Of a stretch of DNA of 64,000 bases, positions 38,330-50,488 are shown one piece after another (positions within the stretch are counted from its first letter, which is position 1; each line of letters opens with the position of its first letter). The position numbers and the translations under genes were made by a program. The notes beneath the pieces are model-generated. The model was not told the origin of the DNA, searched no databases, and saw only the letters and a list, made by a program, of their open reading frames with translations. The DNA is from Parasponia andersonii (taxonomy: Eukaryota > Streptophyta > Magnoliopsida > Rosales > Cannabaceae): NCBI GenBank assembly GCA_002914805.1, contig JXTB01000129.1, positions 318,587 to 382,586 of the forward strand, in the 5' to 3' direction.

Positions 38330-39410
38330 CTAGAAACCTGCAGATTGCAAGGCGGGTGAAGGCGCAAGAGACATGGGTGTACCATAGTTCTGAGGGTACC
38401 CTACAGCCGAGTTGATGGAGGAATACTGAAAGAGGCCGTGGTGAGGGTATTGGACGCCGTAGCTCTGACCTGAAGTGCTATACCCCGCCGCAGCTGCGCC
38501 TCCTGTAGCAGCTTCCCCGAATTGGAGATACGGGTAGAAGGCCGTGGCTGCACCACCGCTCACCATCCCGCCTGGCCCTGTGCCGTACATGGGGTACGGT
38601 GTTGTTGCCCCTCCGTACAAACCGTAGTAGCTCTGAGGTCATGACCACACAACACGAGAATCAGTTAATTATGCATGTTATATGTAGGTAGTTGCATAAA
38701 TACTACTAGTATCCCCACGCCCCATTCGGTAGTTGCATAAATACTACTAGTATCCCCACGCCCCATTCGTCAAACTTCCCAAAACACAAAAGATTAAATA
38801 AATAAAATGGCATTCTTTATTTTATTTTTATGTATCTTTAAATCCATAAATCCCATGTATTTGAAGTTGCAAGACTCTTTAAAAACTCTATTGTTAAACT
38901 ACTGGTGGATGGAACACGCCGTACAGATTGTTTATTGATATCACATACCGTGCACCAAATCCAGAGAACTACCAAATTATCCCGTTCTCATTGGCTTCTT
39001 TCTGAGGATTAATGTCACATTGATCGTTAATTTATTAGAACAGTACAAGTGAAGTGCTAGACTTAATATATTGCCGATTAAACTACGTCAATTTAATCCC
39101 ATGCCCATTTCATTTCACTTCTTAATTCGGTACTTATGTCGTTTTTTTATTTTTATTTGGATGCCAACATTCGCTCTATTTTCGTTCTTTTTTTGGCTAT
39201 AAAAAATCAAAGTAAAAAATTTAAAATTAGCCAAACCACTTGATGGTCAATGAGACCCTAACTAGCTAGCTAGCACGTTTGTATCTAAAATAACCTCAAA
39301 CTTATTCCATTTAAAAATATTTGTTTTCCTAGCTATGTATCTACCGCTCTTTGAAAGTGCACAGCTCCAGCTTAGTTAAATGAAAAAGTTCAATCACATT
39401 TGAAGGGAAA

Positions 39411-39455
<45 letters not shown>

Positions 39456-39592
39456 GAAAGAAAGCGCAGGTCCGTTTTTCAGGGAAGTTGAAAAGTCGTT
39501 GTCGCGTCGCCCAAAAAAGGTAAGGTTGCAACCGCATCCTAAGCCGTAAATGTTAAAAAAAAAAAACAAAGAAAAAAACAATAATAATATTT

Positions 39593-39636
<44 letters not shown>

Positions 39637-40052
39637 GTTTGTACAAACCGTTGGCGTAGGGTAAGTGTAATCTGGCGAGTAGGGAGAGTACCTGAAAAAT
39701 ATGGCAGTATATAGTTAAAACAAAAAAGAAAAGAAAAAAAGTTACGCATGAATGAATTAGTTATTAAGAAATTAAGTTTGCGCACCGTGTTAAATATGAA
39801 CATGCATGCAAACCGAAACGCGAAACTTTAAAGCAACGACATTGTTCATTGTTTATGGAGTAAGGAGAAGGTCATTGTTTGTGCGTGCACTTGATACATA
39901 TGTACTAATGATGATGAAGTAGTGTGATAATGTATACACACATAAATATAAATATGTATGTGGCAGAGGCAGGTAGGGATAAGATGATGATGATATGTTG
40001 CTGCTAGGTGAGCACTTTAAATGTGGATGAGTTGGCATTGCACGTGCAGAGG

Positions 40053-40083
<31 letters not shown>

Positions 40084-41593
40084 GTGAGTTTGGTTTATAT
40101 ATAAATTTGCATTAAAACCATATGCATATACGCACACACACACACACACAATATTTTCGTCGTAGCTAGAAGTAATATTTTCGTCGTAGCTAGAAGTACT
40201 ATGTATATGTCATACCCATAGAGATTGTAAGGTATGCCTTGCTGGATGGCATACTGTGGGAAGGCTGCTGCGGAAGCAAAGGCTGCTGCTCCCATTCCCA
40301 CCCCAAAACCTGTACTAGTTGTATTACTACTCTGAAAGCCTGTTCCCATCACCCTTATATTCCTCCCTCCACCTCCTCCACCTGCCCAATAATAACATCA
40401 ACATTATTGTTTAATTAGTAATAAAAACGAATACGTACTTATCGTAGAATTATTCGAAACAAAGAAAAACAAGTGTGTGTGTGTATATAAATATATATAG
40501 CAGCTGGTATTCTGACCCTCAACTCGTGTAGCTAGTCACGTCGAGTACTGCAGTGTCTTTACATATTTATATATCTAGTTAGGGCAAAACTACAAATTCT
40601 ACAATATACATATACGTGCACACGTAATTTTGTTCCATATAAAAGAAAAAAGAAATGAGAGAAGAGAAAGTACACTATTCGGTTGTACAAAGGGAGACGA
40701 GCCTTGACAGTCCCANAATGGAGGAATATTCGCGTTTCTTCGTCGCATCGTTCATGTATGTGTTGTACTATTCGTGAAACAGAATATTTTCTAAATCTTG
40801 CTGCATCGTAATGCGTTTTTGTATAAATCACAATTTATTAAGGAATATCCAATATACATAAGCCACTAAGCTCGCGCGACTTAATTAGTTAGCAAGATTT
40901 CTTTAATTTAATTTATTAACTTATTTTTGGAACTACAACTGCTGTTCCAGATCTGCTTATACCAAAATTGATCAGGAGGGAAAAAAAAAAAAAAAAGCAA
41001 GATGAAAGGACTATATGTAAAAGATATGATACATATATTACCATGCTGCTTAGGGGTGGAAGGCTTGGATCTCTGAGCACCCAAAGAAGCAAGATTGCAA
41101 TTGGCTCTCCTTCCATCTATAACTGGGGAAGCGTCCACGCAAGCTCTCATGGCGGCGTCAGGCTCACGAAAAGTTACCTAATTCAAATTTAACACAACCA
41201 TATTTTTAGATCATGATTAAGATGTGGATCTAGTAAAGTAACTAGCTATAGTACTATACTTGTTTGAAAAATGGAGAATGAGATAAATACATATTCTAAA
41301 TACGAAAATGAGAGGAAAAAATAAGTAAATTAAGAAGCTGAAAAATAGATGGAGGGTATAGAACATACGAATCCATAGCCCTTGGATCTTCCAGTGGCCT
41401 TGTCGGTGATAACAACAGCCTCCAAGATATCACCAAACTGTTCAAAGTAGGTCTTCATGGTCTCCTTCTGTGTCTCCCAAGCCAGACCTCCTACAAACAC
41501 CTTCGTGTATGTGGTGTCACCAAACTGCCCACCACCACCACCTCCTCCTCCCAAATTACCACCGCCTTGATTACTACTCATCTTATTCATCAT
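38330..41593 (-). CDS. single-RRM RNA-binding protein, ARP1-like, 290 aa
   Basis: Five exons on the minus strand: 41369-41593, 41042-41177, 40216-40381, 39649-39691 (43 nt) and 38330-38632, all junctions GT/AG and in frame. After a Gly-rich N-terminus (about 10-25) there is one RRM at about 30-105, with RNP2 KVFVGGL (31-37) and RNP1 KGYGFVTF (71-78). The conserved block [17 protein letters not shown] follows. The C-terminal half is Gly/Ala/Tyr/Pro-rich and low-complexity, as in plant ABA-regulated RNA-binding protein 1 and SEB4-like relatives. It should bind RNA through the RRM aromatic residues, with the tail as a likely interaction surface (inference). The start is the first ATG in frame (41593); a second follows directly at 41590 and a third at 41581. 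Introns are rich in microsatellites. One N (40716) falls in intron 2, not in coding DNA. Confidence 0.92.
38688..38769. repeat. 41-bp tandem duplication in intron 4
   Basis: gtagttgcataaatactact and the next 21 bases occur twice in a row (38688-38728, 38729-38769) without visible difference, about 55 bp upstream of the last exon in gene orientation. Confidence 0.92.
39414..39451. repeat. (GA)n microsatellite, intron 4
   Basis: GA run, (CT)n on the gene strand, downstream of the 43-nt exon. Confidence 0.9.
39597..39630. repeat. (GA)n microsatellite next to micro-exon donor
   Basis: GA run, (CT)n on the gene strand, beginning about 18 nt past the donor of exon 4. Confidence 0.92.
40052..40076. 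repeat. (GA)n microsatellite, intron 3
   Basis: GA run, (CT)n on the gene strand, in the intron upstream of the micro-exon. A (CA)n run lies close by at about 40132-40150. Confidence 0.9.
40151..40198. repeat. 24-bp tandem duplication, intron 3
   Basis: Unit beginning atattttcgtcgtagctag repeated exactly at 40151-40174 and 40175-40198. Confidence 0.92.
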
Positions 41594-43717
41594 CCTCAAA
41601 TTCGATCTTCTGTTTGTGTCACTTTGTATCTTCAGATCTAGTTAACCACACCCTTAATTTTGTTTGTACGGGACTTTAGATCGATCCAAAAGAGAGAAAA
41701 AGAAGTATTATTAAGAGACCCAGCTGCTGCGGGGGGCGGCCACCACTATGGTACTAGGAGTAGTGATAACTAGTCTTGTTGGATTTTTAGGGCTAGAGTT
41801 TAGGTCAGAGATATCAAAAATAAAGCGAGGGAGGGAATTAGGAACACGAAATGGGAAGATGAAGAAGGAAAGCAAAAGTAGGGAAAGAAAAAAAAAAAAA
41901 AAAAGAAAAGAAAGAGCCCTCTCTCATAATACGGACATGAATTATATGCATAAGCAGCCCCCACCTCCTTTCATTATTGTATCTCACGCTCTTTCTCCTC
42001 TGCGTTTATTCCAAACGCCTTTCTCTATTATTCGTCGCCCTTCCCACGCCTAATTATGAGAGTGGGTGTGCCTTCGTCCTCTATTATTATGTCCGAAATT
42101 GATATGACTGTTGTACCCATGCTCTTCTTCTCAAATTACGGATCACACAACGCTGATCACGTGCTTTCCGGTGAGGGTAGAAATGGAATAGAGGAGTATT
42201 GACGAGCGAGAAATCACGCGGGAAGTCAAAAAGCTTAGCTGTCCATTAAAATTAATCAATTGTTGTTTCATTCCATTACTATTAAAAATTTAAAAAGAAA
42301 AACATAAAGGCCGGTGAACGATGATGATGATGATGTAACTTGTAAATTCTGCTCAAAGCTGACCAATTTGATCTTTATTTAAATATTTATAATATATATA
42401 TATATATATAGGAAAATGTTTAGGGTTTTCACAGGAGAGGAGGGATTGGGATTGTGAAAAACCTAGTGCAATATGCTGTTCCATGAAATTGAAAATGAGA
42501 TATTGCCTTTGTTGAGAGACAAGAGTGCTTGATGTAGACACCTAATTAGTACTTGGATTTCATGCAAAAAAATGCGGGTTTTAACCATGTGGTTGAGTTA
42601 AGGGGAGCTGCGTAAGACAAGAAAACCGCAGCCCGTTGGATCAAACGACGAATGGCCAGGATGAAAGAGCCAGAGAGGCAAAGGAATCAAACAAACAAAA
42701 AAGGAGAGGGTTGGCCTGGCTGGCAAATGGGGTAGCTGTCTCCCATTTTCTTTGACCAAAGAAAGTGACAATCTCAAGTCCTCCTCATATCACAATTAAC
42801 ACCTTAAATTTAAAACTTAGGAGGAGTACCATAGATATACATATTATATACCAAGCCACGGAACATTTATATATACATATATATACACTCTTTCTCTCTT
42901 TCTCCCAAAATACCAAATACCCAAAGCAAGAGAAGAGACAGAGAAGCCACAGTGACGCAGAGTGTGCATGTGTGTGACCAAACTCATACACATGCCTGCA
43001 TCGCAGCTTTATCCACACACACCCTCCTCACCCACCTTCTATAAGGCCCCACTTCCAGCTCACTTTTACTTACCTTCTGCCCTCTTCTCCTCTTTTCCCT
43101 TTTTTGTTTTTACCTTTACTCCAATCCAGAGTTTGCTCCCTTATTTTTTTATTTATTATTTTTTGGGGTTTTCTAAAAAAAACTAGACTACTAAGATTCT
43201 TGAGTATGTATCACATATCCAAGACCAACCACAACGGCCGATTGTGCTACTCCATTTATCAACAATAATTGAAGGCGGTCATTGGTTTGTTCCATCTTAT
43301 ATTTTATTTTATTTTTTCTCTTCCATTAATTTCTGGCTTAACGTATTCGACTCTCAACTTTATTTGAAGTATATTGTCATAAGTGACAACAACCAACAAA
43401 AAACAGTATAATACACATCAGACCTTTTTCAGGGGTATTGTCGTGAGTCGCATAATATTTAACCAATCGAATTCATTAATTAAATGCGTTGAGTTTCATT
43501 CACCACGGTAAGTACGTACTACCGCAGGTTTCATTATTTATTTTTTTGAAAAAAATTGATTTCACCATAAGAAAAACAAAAGCCCATTAATAGATAGTTC
43601 ACTTACTAGTCACCATTCAGTACTCACTACCATGTGGTGTGGGTGCCCCTGGTTACAGCTAAAGAAGCTTCCTGTAAATCAAGTCTCACAAAATGGAAGA
43701 TTTAATAAAAAGTTAAA
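41594..43717. other. intergenic: RRM promoter side and RAD52-like 3' side
   Basis: Contains the 5' UTR and promoter of the RNA-binding gene (purine-rich 41690-41930, a G-box-like cacgtg near 42157) and the 3' flank of the RAD52-like gene. (TA)n at 42393-42410. Several short open frames here are low-complexity and unsupported. Confidence 0.5.
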
Positions 43718-46122
43718 TTACAACATATCCTCGTGATAAAGATGAAGCCCAAGCCCAAAACGTGCACAAGCTCGACGAAATGCCATTGCTTCAGCCTTTT
43801 GTACAGGATCACCATAACTTGTGTCATCTAAGGTAGCAGTGCCAGTAGACTCCCTAAATATCTGGTTCAAAGAATAAGCAAATGGCAGTCAAATCCTTTC
43901 TCTACTTACACTACTAGCACATTTATTATTTTCTTGAAGAACACTCGATGAAAGCATCGCAAAATCTTCGACATTTTTCTTTTCAAAACAATATTGTCCT
44001 TATATCGTAGCCTGGTTGCTTCAACTACTAGAGCATAATTCACATTCATCCTGGTCTGCTTTGACAAAGTCTCTTAAAGCACATAAAACAATCCTCAGAT
44101 CACATCAAGCAAAAGGGCCTGGAAATTTTATTTTATTTTATTTTGTTTTTTTTTAACACCAGCAAAACTTCCAAGTTCATTAGACAACTGTTCATGCGGA
44201 GCAATTGGCCAGTTTTGAACACTTAAGCTGCTGGATTCACTAAAAATGATCAACGGACTGATAGGTATTCCGCAAAAACAAAACAAGAAGCTTCTCTTCT
44301 GAATGAAAAAATTTGAGGATAAAAAAAAGAGAGTAAAGAAAAAAAAAAACCAAATAAAGATATTTAAATGATGCATTGTAAAAACCAAGCAAAGCAAGAG
44401 AATGTAAGTGCATCAACGAAAAGAAAACACCTTGCAGTCTCTTACCCTCTGTAGTTGTACTCTCGTTATCCGTAAACATTACTGCCTAAGTTAAGTTGCA
44501 AAGACTAACGTATATCCACCAAAACATCAGTCAATTCTCAATCTTTTCTCTCATATCTGATTTTATGGTCATTCACTAGCTTAAGTCCAAAACTAGCTAA
44601 TTTCAATTTTCCTATACTTTTTACCTCAAAATAACTGTGTGCTTTCTTTCTTGAACAAATTATTCGAAGTTCGATCATTCTCCATCATTTCAATTGAAAC
44701 TTGTTCTTTACCAAGTGGAGTATCTAAATCCTAACCAAGATTGTTACGGTAATAAGCTGAAAATTCATACCTCTGCATCAGTCCCATAGAGTGTGACACG
44801 GTAAACAACGGATACAGATTTGCCATCGGGAGAATAAGAGATGCTTCGAATCTCACCAGACCACTCTGCAATGAGTCAAAGGCATCAGCAATTGAGGATA
44901 TAAAACATATGAAATTCCAACAAAAAGAAAACTTAGAGACTTGAAAGCACTTCAGAGACGCGAAACAACCAATTATTTTTAGCGAACCTGGAGCATGTAG
45001 GTTCATAATTCGGTTTACAATATGCCTGTGAAACACAAGTGAAAGAACAGTCATATAAACCAAATATACATATGCATGAGCCCCCGTATTTTGTGGTAAC
45101 TGTAAAAAGGGCAGCACTCTAAATAAGGATAAGAAAAGGTCAAGTAAAAATAAGTACAGAAAAAGAATAGCAGCATGAGACACAAAAGGGTAATATTTCA
45201 TACAGAACTAGAAAATTATATAGCTTCAATTTTGTTCATGAAGAGATACCGGGATTTGAAGTAGTACGGTCAACAAGGTTATACAGCCTGTGATAATGGG
45301 TGTGTGTTACTAGGTGGTTGACACCATGAACACCAAACACACAGTTTGTGCACAAACTAAATCTTCCTTGACAACTAAATCACCATACAAAAACTAATCG
45401 GTAATGACAGAAACAAGAATGAAAAATAAGGGAAGTGTTTCCCTTCTCATCCATCAAATTGTGATTCCTTTCTCTTTCATTTCCTATCACAATTCTTTCG
45501 TTACCAATGAATAAACCCGTGCCCTATATTCGTTTCAGAGTGGGGGAAAAAATGAAATCGAAACATTTTATTGAAAAAAGAAAAATGAGGAGTCATTTGT
45601 CGCAACCCATACTCAATCTGAGCCAATCAAAAACCTCAGCCCGAATTTTTTATTTTTTATTTTTTATTTTTTATTTTTTTTTGACATTGAGACATGTCTA
45701 TAAAGACTCGAAAATAACATTTAGAAGTTTCTAGTAGTATTCGAAGTCATCAAAATAGGAAAATAAGTTTCAGAAGCAAGAAAAGGATATATATATATAT
45801 ATATACATATATACCAGGGAACATATTTGGAGGAGAATCCATCTTCGAGGCGGACCTTGACGAGGGAATCGGGGACTTTCTTGTTGAGTTGTTTGAGGAT
45901 TTCGGAGAGGGGCCTGCTGATTCCAGAGCTCACAAAGGGGTCTTCCTGGTCTGGCTCTGCTTCTTTGGCGGTGGCGGAGCCAGAAGAAGAAGAAGAAGAA
46001 GAGGAGGTTGCTTTGGCATAGTGACGGCGCGAGGTTCGACTTGGGAACCAAAGTAAGGAAGCATCAGAGGCAGAGCGCAATACACGAAGGGTTTTGAACA
46101 GGGAACCATATGTATTCGACAT
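43718..46122 (-). CDS. RAD52-1: RAD52-like organellar DNA-binding protein, 194 aa
   Basis: Four exons on the minus strand: 45815-46122, 44988-45025 (38 nt), 44771-44865 and 43718-43861, all GT/AG and in frame. The N-terminus (to about residue 40) is Arg/Ser-rich with few acids (LRVLRSASDASLLWF, SRTSRRHYAKA), a typical mitochondrial presequence, followed by a poly-Ser run. The rest is the short plant RAD52 domain: PDSLVKVRLEDGFSSKYVPW, HIVNRIMNLHAPEWSGEIRS, VSVVYRVTLYGTDAE, then QKAEAMAFRRACARFGLGLH and the end LYHEDML. Plant RAD52-like protein 1 (also called ODB1) binds single-stranded DNA and helps strand annealing and organelle genome recombination; transfer of that role here is by family. 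Length agrees with the family. The ATG at 46122 is the first in frame. Confidence 0.92.
45645..45682. repeat. (T6A)n microsatellite, intron 1
   Basis: About five units of ttttttа type in the first intron of the RAD52-like gene; a (TA)n run lies at about 45789-45806, just past the exon 1 donor. Confidence 0.85.
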
Positions 46123-46601
46123 TCTTTCCTTCCTTTTAGCTACGATTTATTTCCAGAACCGTTTCTCACTCTCACTCGTCTGTCTCCCTTTCTCAACACT
46201 TTTTCTTTGGGTTTGCCTATGGTACTGAGGAAATGCAACTCTTCTCTGTATCCGTGTACCGCCAAACCCAGTCAAATTCTTTTCTCACCTCATTGACTCT
46301 CTTGTATTTTTACTCTTTAAAAAAAAACACGTCAATATGACTCATTTTGGTTATTCTTAAGGTTACATTTTTCATATTATTAACAAGTCTCTCTTTACAA
46401 AATAGTCTTTTTAGAATAGCACTTTTAGAGAAATGGTGAATATTTTTAAAATTCTTTATAAAATAATTATTTCAAAAGGTTTATTTTTTTATTTTTACCT
46501 CTCAATGTATACTATTTGTCTCACTTCGTGCCTGTGCCTATATAAAGTACTATATAAAATGCCCCTAAACTTTTGAATTGTTTTAAAAATGCTTTCTAAA
46601 C
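46123..46601. other. upstream region of the RAD52-like gene
   Basis: CT-rich near the gene (probable 5' UTR), AT-rich beyond. No other gene seen. Confidence 0.5.
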
Positions 46602-47430
46602 TTTCAGGTTCGTTTGGTTTGAGAATAGAAATTAAAGAAATAAAATTGATTCTAAAATGACTCAATTCCAATATTTGTTTGGGATGTAGTAATAGAAACA
46701 ACTTTCGAATGGAAAAGAGTTTGATGGAATTGCATTCCACCTAACCTTAGATGGAAACTCGTTCCATTCTATTTTTTTTCTCTCTTTTGCAATTAACTTC
46801 ATATGAAAAATGTAATATTAAAGAAAAATAAAAAATTATTAAGAATATATATTTTATGAAGAAAATAATAATTTTTTATTTTTATTTATGAAATATTTTT
46901 TCTAGTCAAATGTGCTTTTTTATTAAATATACGAAATAATTATGAAATAATACTAATAATATAATTAATTAAATAAATAAATTTAATAAAATAATAATTA
47001 ATAAAAAATAAAATAACTTAAAATAATGGTGCATGTAAAATAATTTAACTAAAAACAATTAATAAAATAAAATAATACTAAATGTAAAATAATTTAACAA
47101 AATAATAGTTTAACTAAAAAAATTAATAACATAAAATAATGCTAATTGTAAAATAGTTCAAATTAATAAAGTAATTAATAAAAAAATTAATGCTAAATGT
47201 AATTTAAACTACTTAAAATATTTATTTTCAGTTGAAGGGTATTTTTGTCATTATACAACTAAGTTCATTCGTTTTCACAGTTAAATGAATATAAGAATGT
47301 ATATTTAGCTACTAATTTTATCACTCTAACTAAATAACATAATTACATTATAATTCTTTTTCTATTCTATTCTAATTACTATTATCATTACCATTATTAT
47401 TTCACTATTGCAACTAAACGGACCCTCAAA
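46602..47430. mobile_element. MITE candidate, TTTGGTT-type termini
   Basis: Left end caggttcgtttggttt (46606-46620) and right end aactaaacggaccct (47412-47425) are imperfect inverted repeats of GGGTCCGTTTGGTT type, common on plant hAT- and PIF-like MITEs. The ~830-bp interior is extremely AT-rich, dominated by aaataat words, and codes for nothing. No target duplication could be fixed. Confidence 0.45.
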
Positions 47431-47817
47431 TCATTCCAAAAATAAATTATTTTTTGTGAATGGAATCATAACCATTTGCATATCGCAAAATCTTTTCTAT
47501 GTAGCTCTTCATTGTTTTTTAATGTTCTTCCTCATTATTCTTCGTTGTTTCTTCTTTACTCTATTATATATGTGTAAAAAAGTCTTAAAAAAATGACTTT
47601 TAAGGATTTGATTTTCTTAGCACGATAATCTAAAAAGGTTGCCATGGAAAAATTTTTAAGCACTCTCTTTATTCGATACTTCATTCGAGTTGTTATCATC
47701 TAACTCTTTTTTCTCTTCGTCTTCCTCAAATATTATAGAGTTTTAATCAAGCTTTCACTCATAAGAAGGATCTTGAAGTCCAATTGAATTCTACCAACGA
47801 TATAACGACCCCGTTTC
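47431..47817. other. AT-rich intergenic DNA
   Basis: No gene or element recognised. Confidence 0.5.
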
Positions 47818-48232
47818 AAGCCTCTAATGAGCCCTTTCACCCATACACTCGTGGCTCTTATATGTGGTACTATCGCTACTCATCCGTACTAATAAATGTA
47901 GCCATAATACTTATTATTAAGATCCCTTGCTAGCTTTAAGCCTCCATTGGGCTTTTTCGTCAACAAATTTGTGACTCTTATATACGATATTGTCGTTACT
48001 TATCAATACTATCATTTCTTGAGGCTCATACCTTTTAAGTTTTTCTTTTCACGTTCTCAGAAGTTCGAACCTTAGAACCATATTTTAAGGAATTTCTAGC
48101 TAGTCCTACTAGTTTGAACCTTTGGAGATGAGCTTAGAGAGATAATAGTGCGGATGAGTAGAGACAATGCTACGCTACGTATAAGAGCCATAAATCAGCA
48201 GGTGAAAGGGTCAATAGATGCTTGAAGTGAAG
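47818..48232. repeat. one inverted and two direct copies of a ~70-bp unit
   Basis: A unit with gagccctttcaccc, gtggctcttatatg and gctactcatc lies at 47818-47885. A diverged direct copy (gggctttttcgtc, gtgactcttatata, gttacttatc) lies at about 47940-48010. An inverted copy (gatgagtagagac, cgtataagagcca, ggtgaaagggtc) lies at 48152-48232. The outer pair could fold into a stem of roughly 65-70 bp with mismatches. Confidence 0.7.
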
Positions 48233-48370
48233 ATCATTACAATGAAAAATTTGTCCAACTAGAGAATGAACTAATTGAAAAGCAAAGAATTAATAAAGCT
48301 ATCGAGATAGAACTCGTAGCACTCAAAGCCATAGCGTTAGACTTGGAGGCTCGAACTACTGGGAGATGAT
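48118..48370 (+). pseudogene. coding remnant with coiled-coil character
   Basis: The plus strand reads GDELREIIVRMSRDNATLR, then QQVKGSID, a stop, then EKFVQLENELIEKQRIN and ALKAIALDLEARTTGR. Heptad-like hydrophobic spacing suggests a coiled coil. There is no start and one internal stop. It overlaps the inverted copy of the repeat above. It is probably a relic of a transposon-borne ORF; no family is assigned. Confidence 0.4.
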
Positions 48371-49286
48371 TAATTGTCTGCCTAAAAAGATAGCATGTTG
48401 AGAGCTTGTTACCTTTTACTCTACTTATACTTCCATTTTGCATATTACTAACATTGTCTTTCTAATTTTATTTAGAAACAAATTTACACTAAGCCACTCA
48501 GATTGCAAATTGAACTGGTTGAAATTAATAAAATTTATCCAGTATCTTTTAAGAGTGTTTCTTTGTGACAGAATAAAAGTATATACATAGTTTTTTTTTT
48601 CTAGTGGATGCCTTTTTGGCCTTTTATCTGCCATATTTTTCTTAATTTTTTTGTTAATCGTTATTTTATGTATTTGATAACAAATTTAAAAATCCCTTAA
48701 GAGTATTTCTATAAACTATCAATCTAATTTGGCGTTTGAACGAATTAATGATGATATAAATTTGTATCAATTTTTTTTTGAAGGGGAAATTTGTATCAAT
48801 TTTAAACTTAGAAGAACATTAATGTTGATAATGTGCAAAACCATATGATACAATTACGTAATTATTCCTATTAGTTTTCTATATTGTTGCCAATTAGTCT
48901 CATTAACTACCAATATTTAAATTCTCACGGCTATTAACAAAAGGTATTATACTCGTATCCTATATTTATTATTTCCAATCAATGTATAAAATTAATACCT
49001 TTTAGATCACTTAGTATTCAAAAAAAAAAAAAAACTTTTACAATAATAAATTCCAACTGAAGAAGATATTCGTCCAATCTAAAAGCTGAGTCATCTAGCT
49101 AAGATGAAAATAACTAAATGGCGGGAAAAAAAAAGTTAAATACATCCAATAATATATAACCGCACACTAAAGAGCATATGAAACCATTAATGAGATTTTA
49201 GAACATTGTCAATGAATTCAATGTATTCAACAATTCATAAACTGCAGATTTTAAGCCAAAATATTTTGATCCTTTGAAAAACACAG
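48371..49286. other. AT-rich intergenic DNA
   Basis: No gene or element recognised. Confidence 0.5.
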
Positions 49287-49434
49287 CACTACAAGATTAA
49301 GGGATTTTCCCGACGAAACAGTTTGCTCGGCATAGGACTTGGATATTTTACCGTGAAAATAAACTGCGAATAATTCTCGGTGTATTATCACTGTACCACC
49401 TTTGTCGATGCATTGTTGACTTTGCATCGACAAA

Positions 49435-49466
<32 letters not shown>

Positions 49467-49694
49467 GGATGCTGAAGATACCCATCTTTTCCCGTGAATT
49501 TTATCGCGACTCGTTACTGCAATTGCGTCACAAAAGATACCAATTACCGACGAGCATTACATCGGTATAGAATTCCACAAACTTGGGACCCATTTGCTAC
49601 TTGCTGATACTATTCACTTTGATGCGTCAACATTTGGTACTTTTCCCAATGCGTCTAACCAAATGAATCGCGAAATGATATGTTTCTTGTATTG
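49287..49694. mobile_element. non-autonomous CACTA candidate
   Basis: Begins CACTACAAGA (49287-49296), the hallmark CACTA terminus, and can end at TCTTGTATTG (49685-49694), an inverted copy with one mismatch. Subterminal words with cgacg, tcgcgac and cgcgaa are typical. No ORF. Expected 3-bp target duplication is not seen (cag versus cct), so the right end is uncertain. Confidence 0.5.
49401..49434. repeat. perfect 12-bp hairpin
   Basis: tttgtcgatgca (49401-49412), a 10-nt loop, then tgcatcgacaaa (49423-49434). Directly followed by a 26-28-nt T run. Confidence 0.85.
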
Positions 49695-50488
49695 CCTTCA
49701 CTTTTTCATTATTTGAAAAACACCCTCCACTGTCTAATATACTTCGATTCTTTGAAAAGTACTATCCACCATTTAGGTCTTTAAATCAACCTTCCTCTAT
49801 CGTGACATATTTTCGGCAGCTAAATAATATTCGTCGTGTTGGTTATTCTCTATGACAACTACGTTCCTACAATTCATGGCATTTGCGAGCTAGAGGAGGC
49901 CACTTTTGTATTTTCGTATCCCATCTTGAAGTGGAACCTATATAAAATATTGCGAGACACTTTATTTCTTTTAAACGTGGTACTAGTGAAATTAAAACTC
50001 AATTTAATTGTCCAACTCTTTATATTTGAACAACCTCCAACAATTTTTTAGTTTTTTTTTATATAAACTAATTGAGTAATTTGTGAGTTACTAACTGCAT
50101 GTTCTCATTTTTTTTTTCTTTTTTTTCCTCAAACTTATTGTTTATCTCAATTTTTATTTTTATTCATTTATTATTGATAAATTATAATTATACTTCTAAC
50201 ACGACTCAATATAATAAATAAAATCACTCAGTTATACTTCATGTACTGTTGGAGACCGTTCATGCCCTTAACTCTATATTTATATATACTCAAACATGGA
50301 GTCATATGCTCGATCTTGAAGGCCCAAATAAAAATAGAAAAGCATACAGGAAATGGGTGCTCGAAATTCCAATAGGCTCACATGATACTAATGACTTGAA
50401 ACACTTGACATATATTTATTTTTTTAAGAAATAGAAAACAGAAACAAGAAAAGAGAAGGAGATGATTAAGTGGTGAGAATAATTCAAG
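49695..50488. other. 3' flank of the GDSL gene, AT-rich
   Basis: No gene supported. Short frames at 49836-50051 and 50249-50434 have no features. Confidence 0.5.

Noticed and set aside
38330-41599. Start of the RRM gene at 41599
   Set aside because: That codon is TTG; the first ATG in frame is at 41593.
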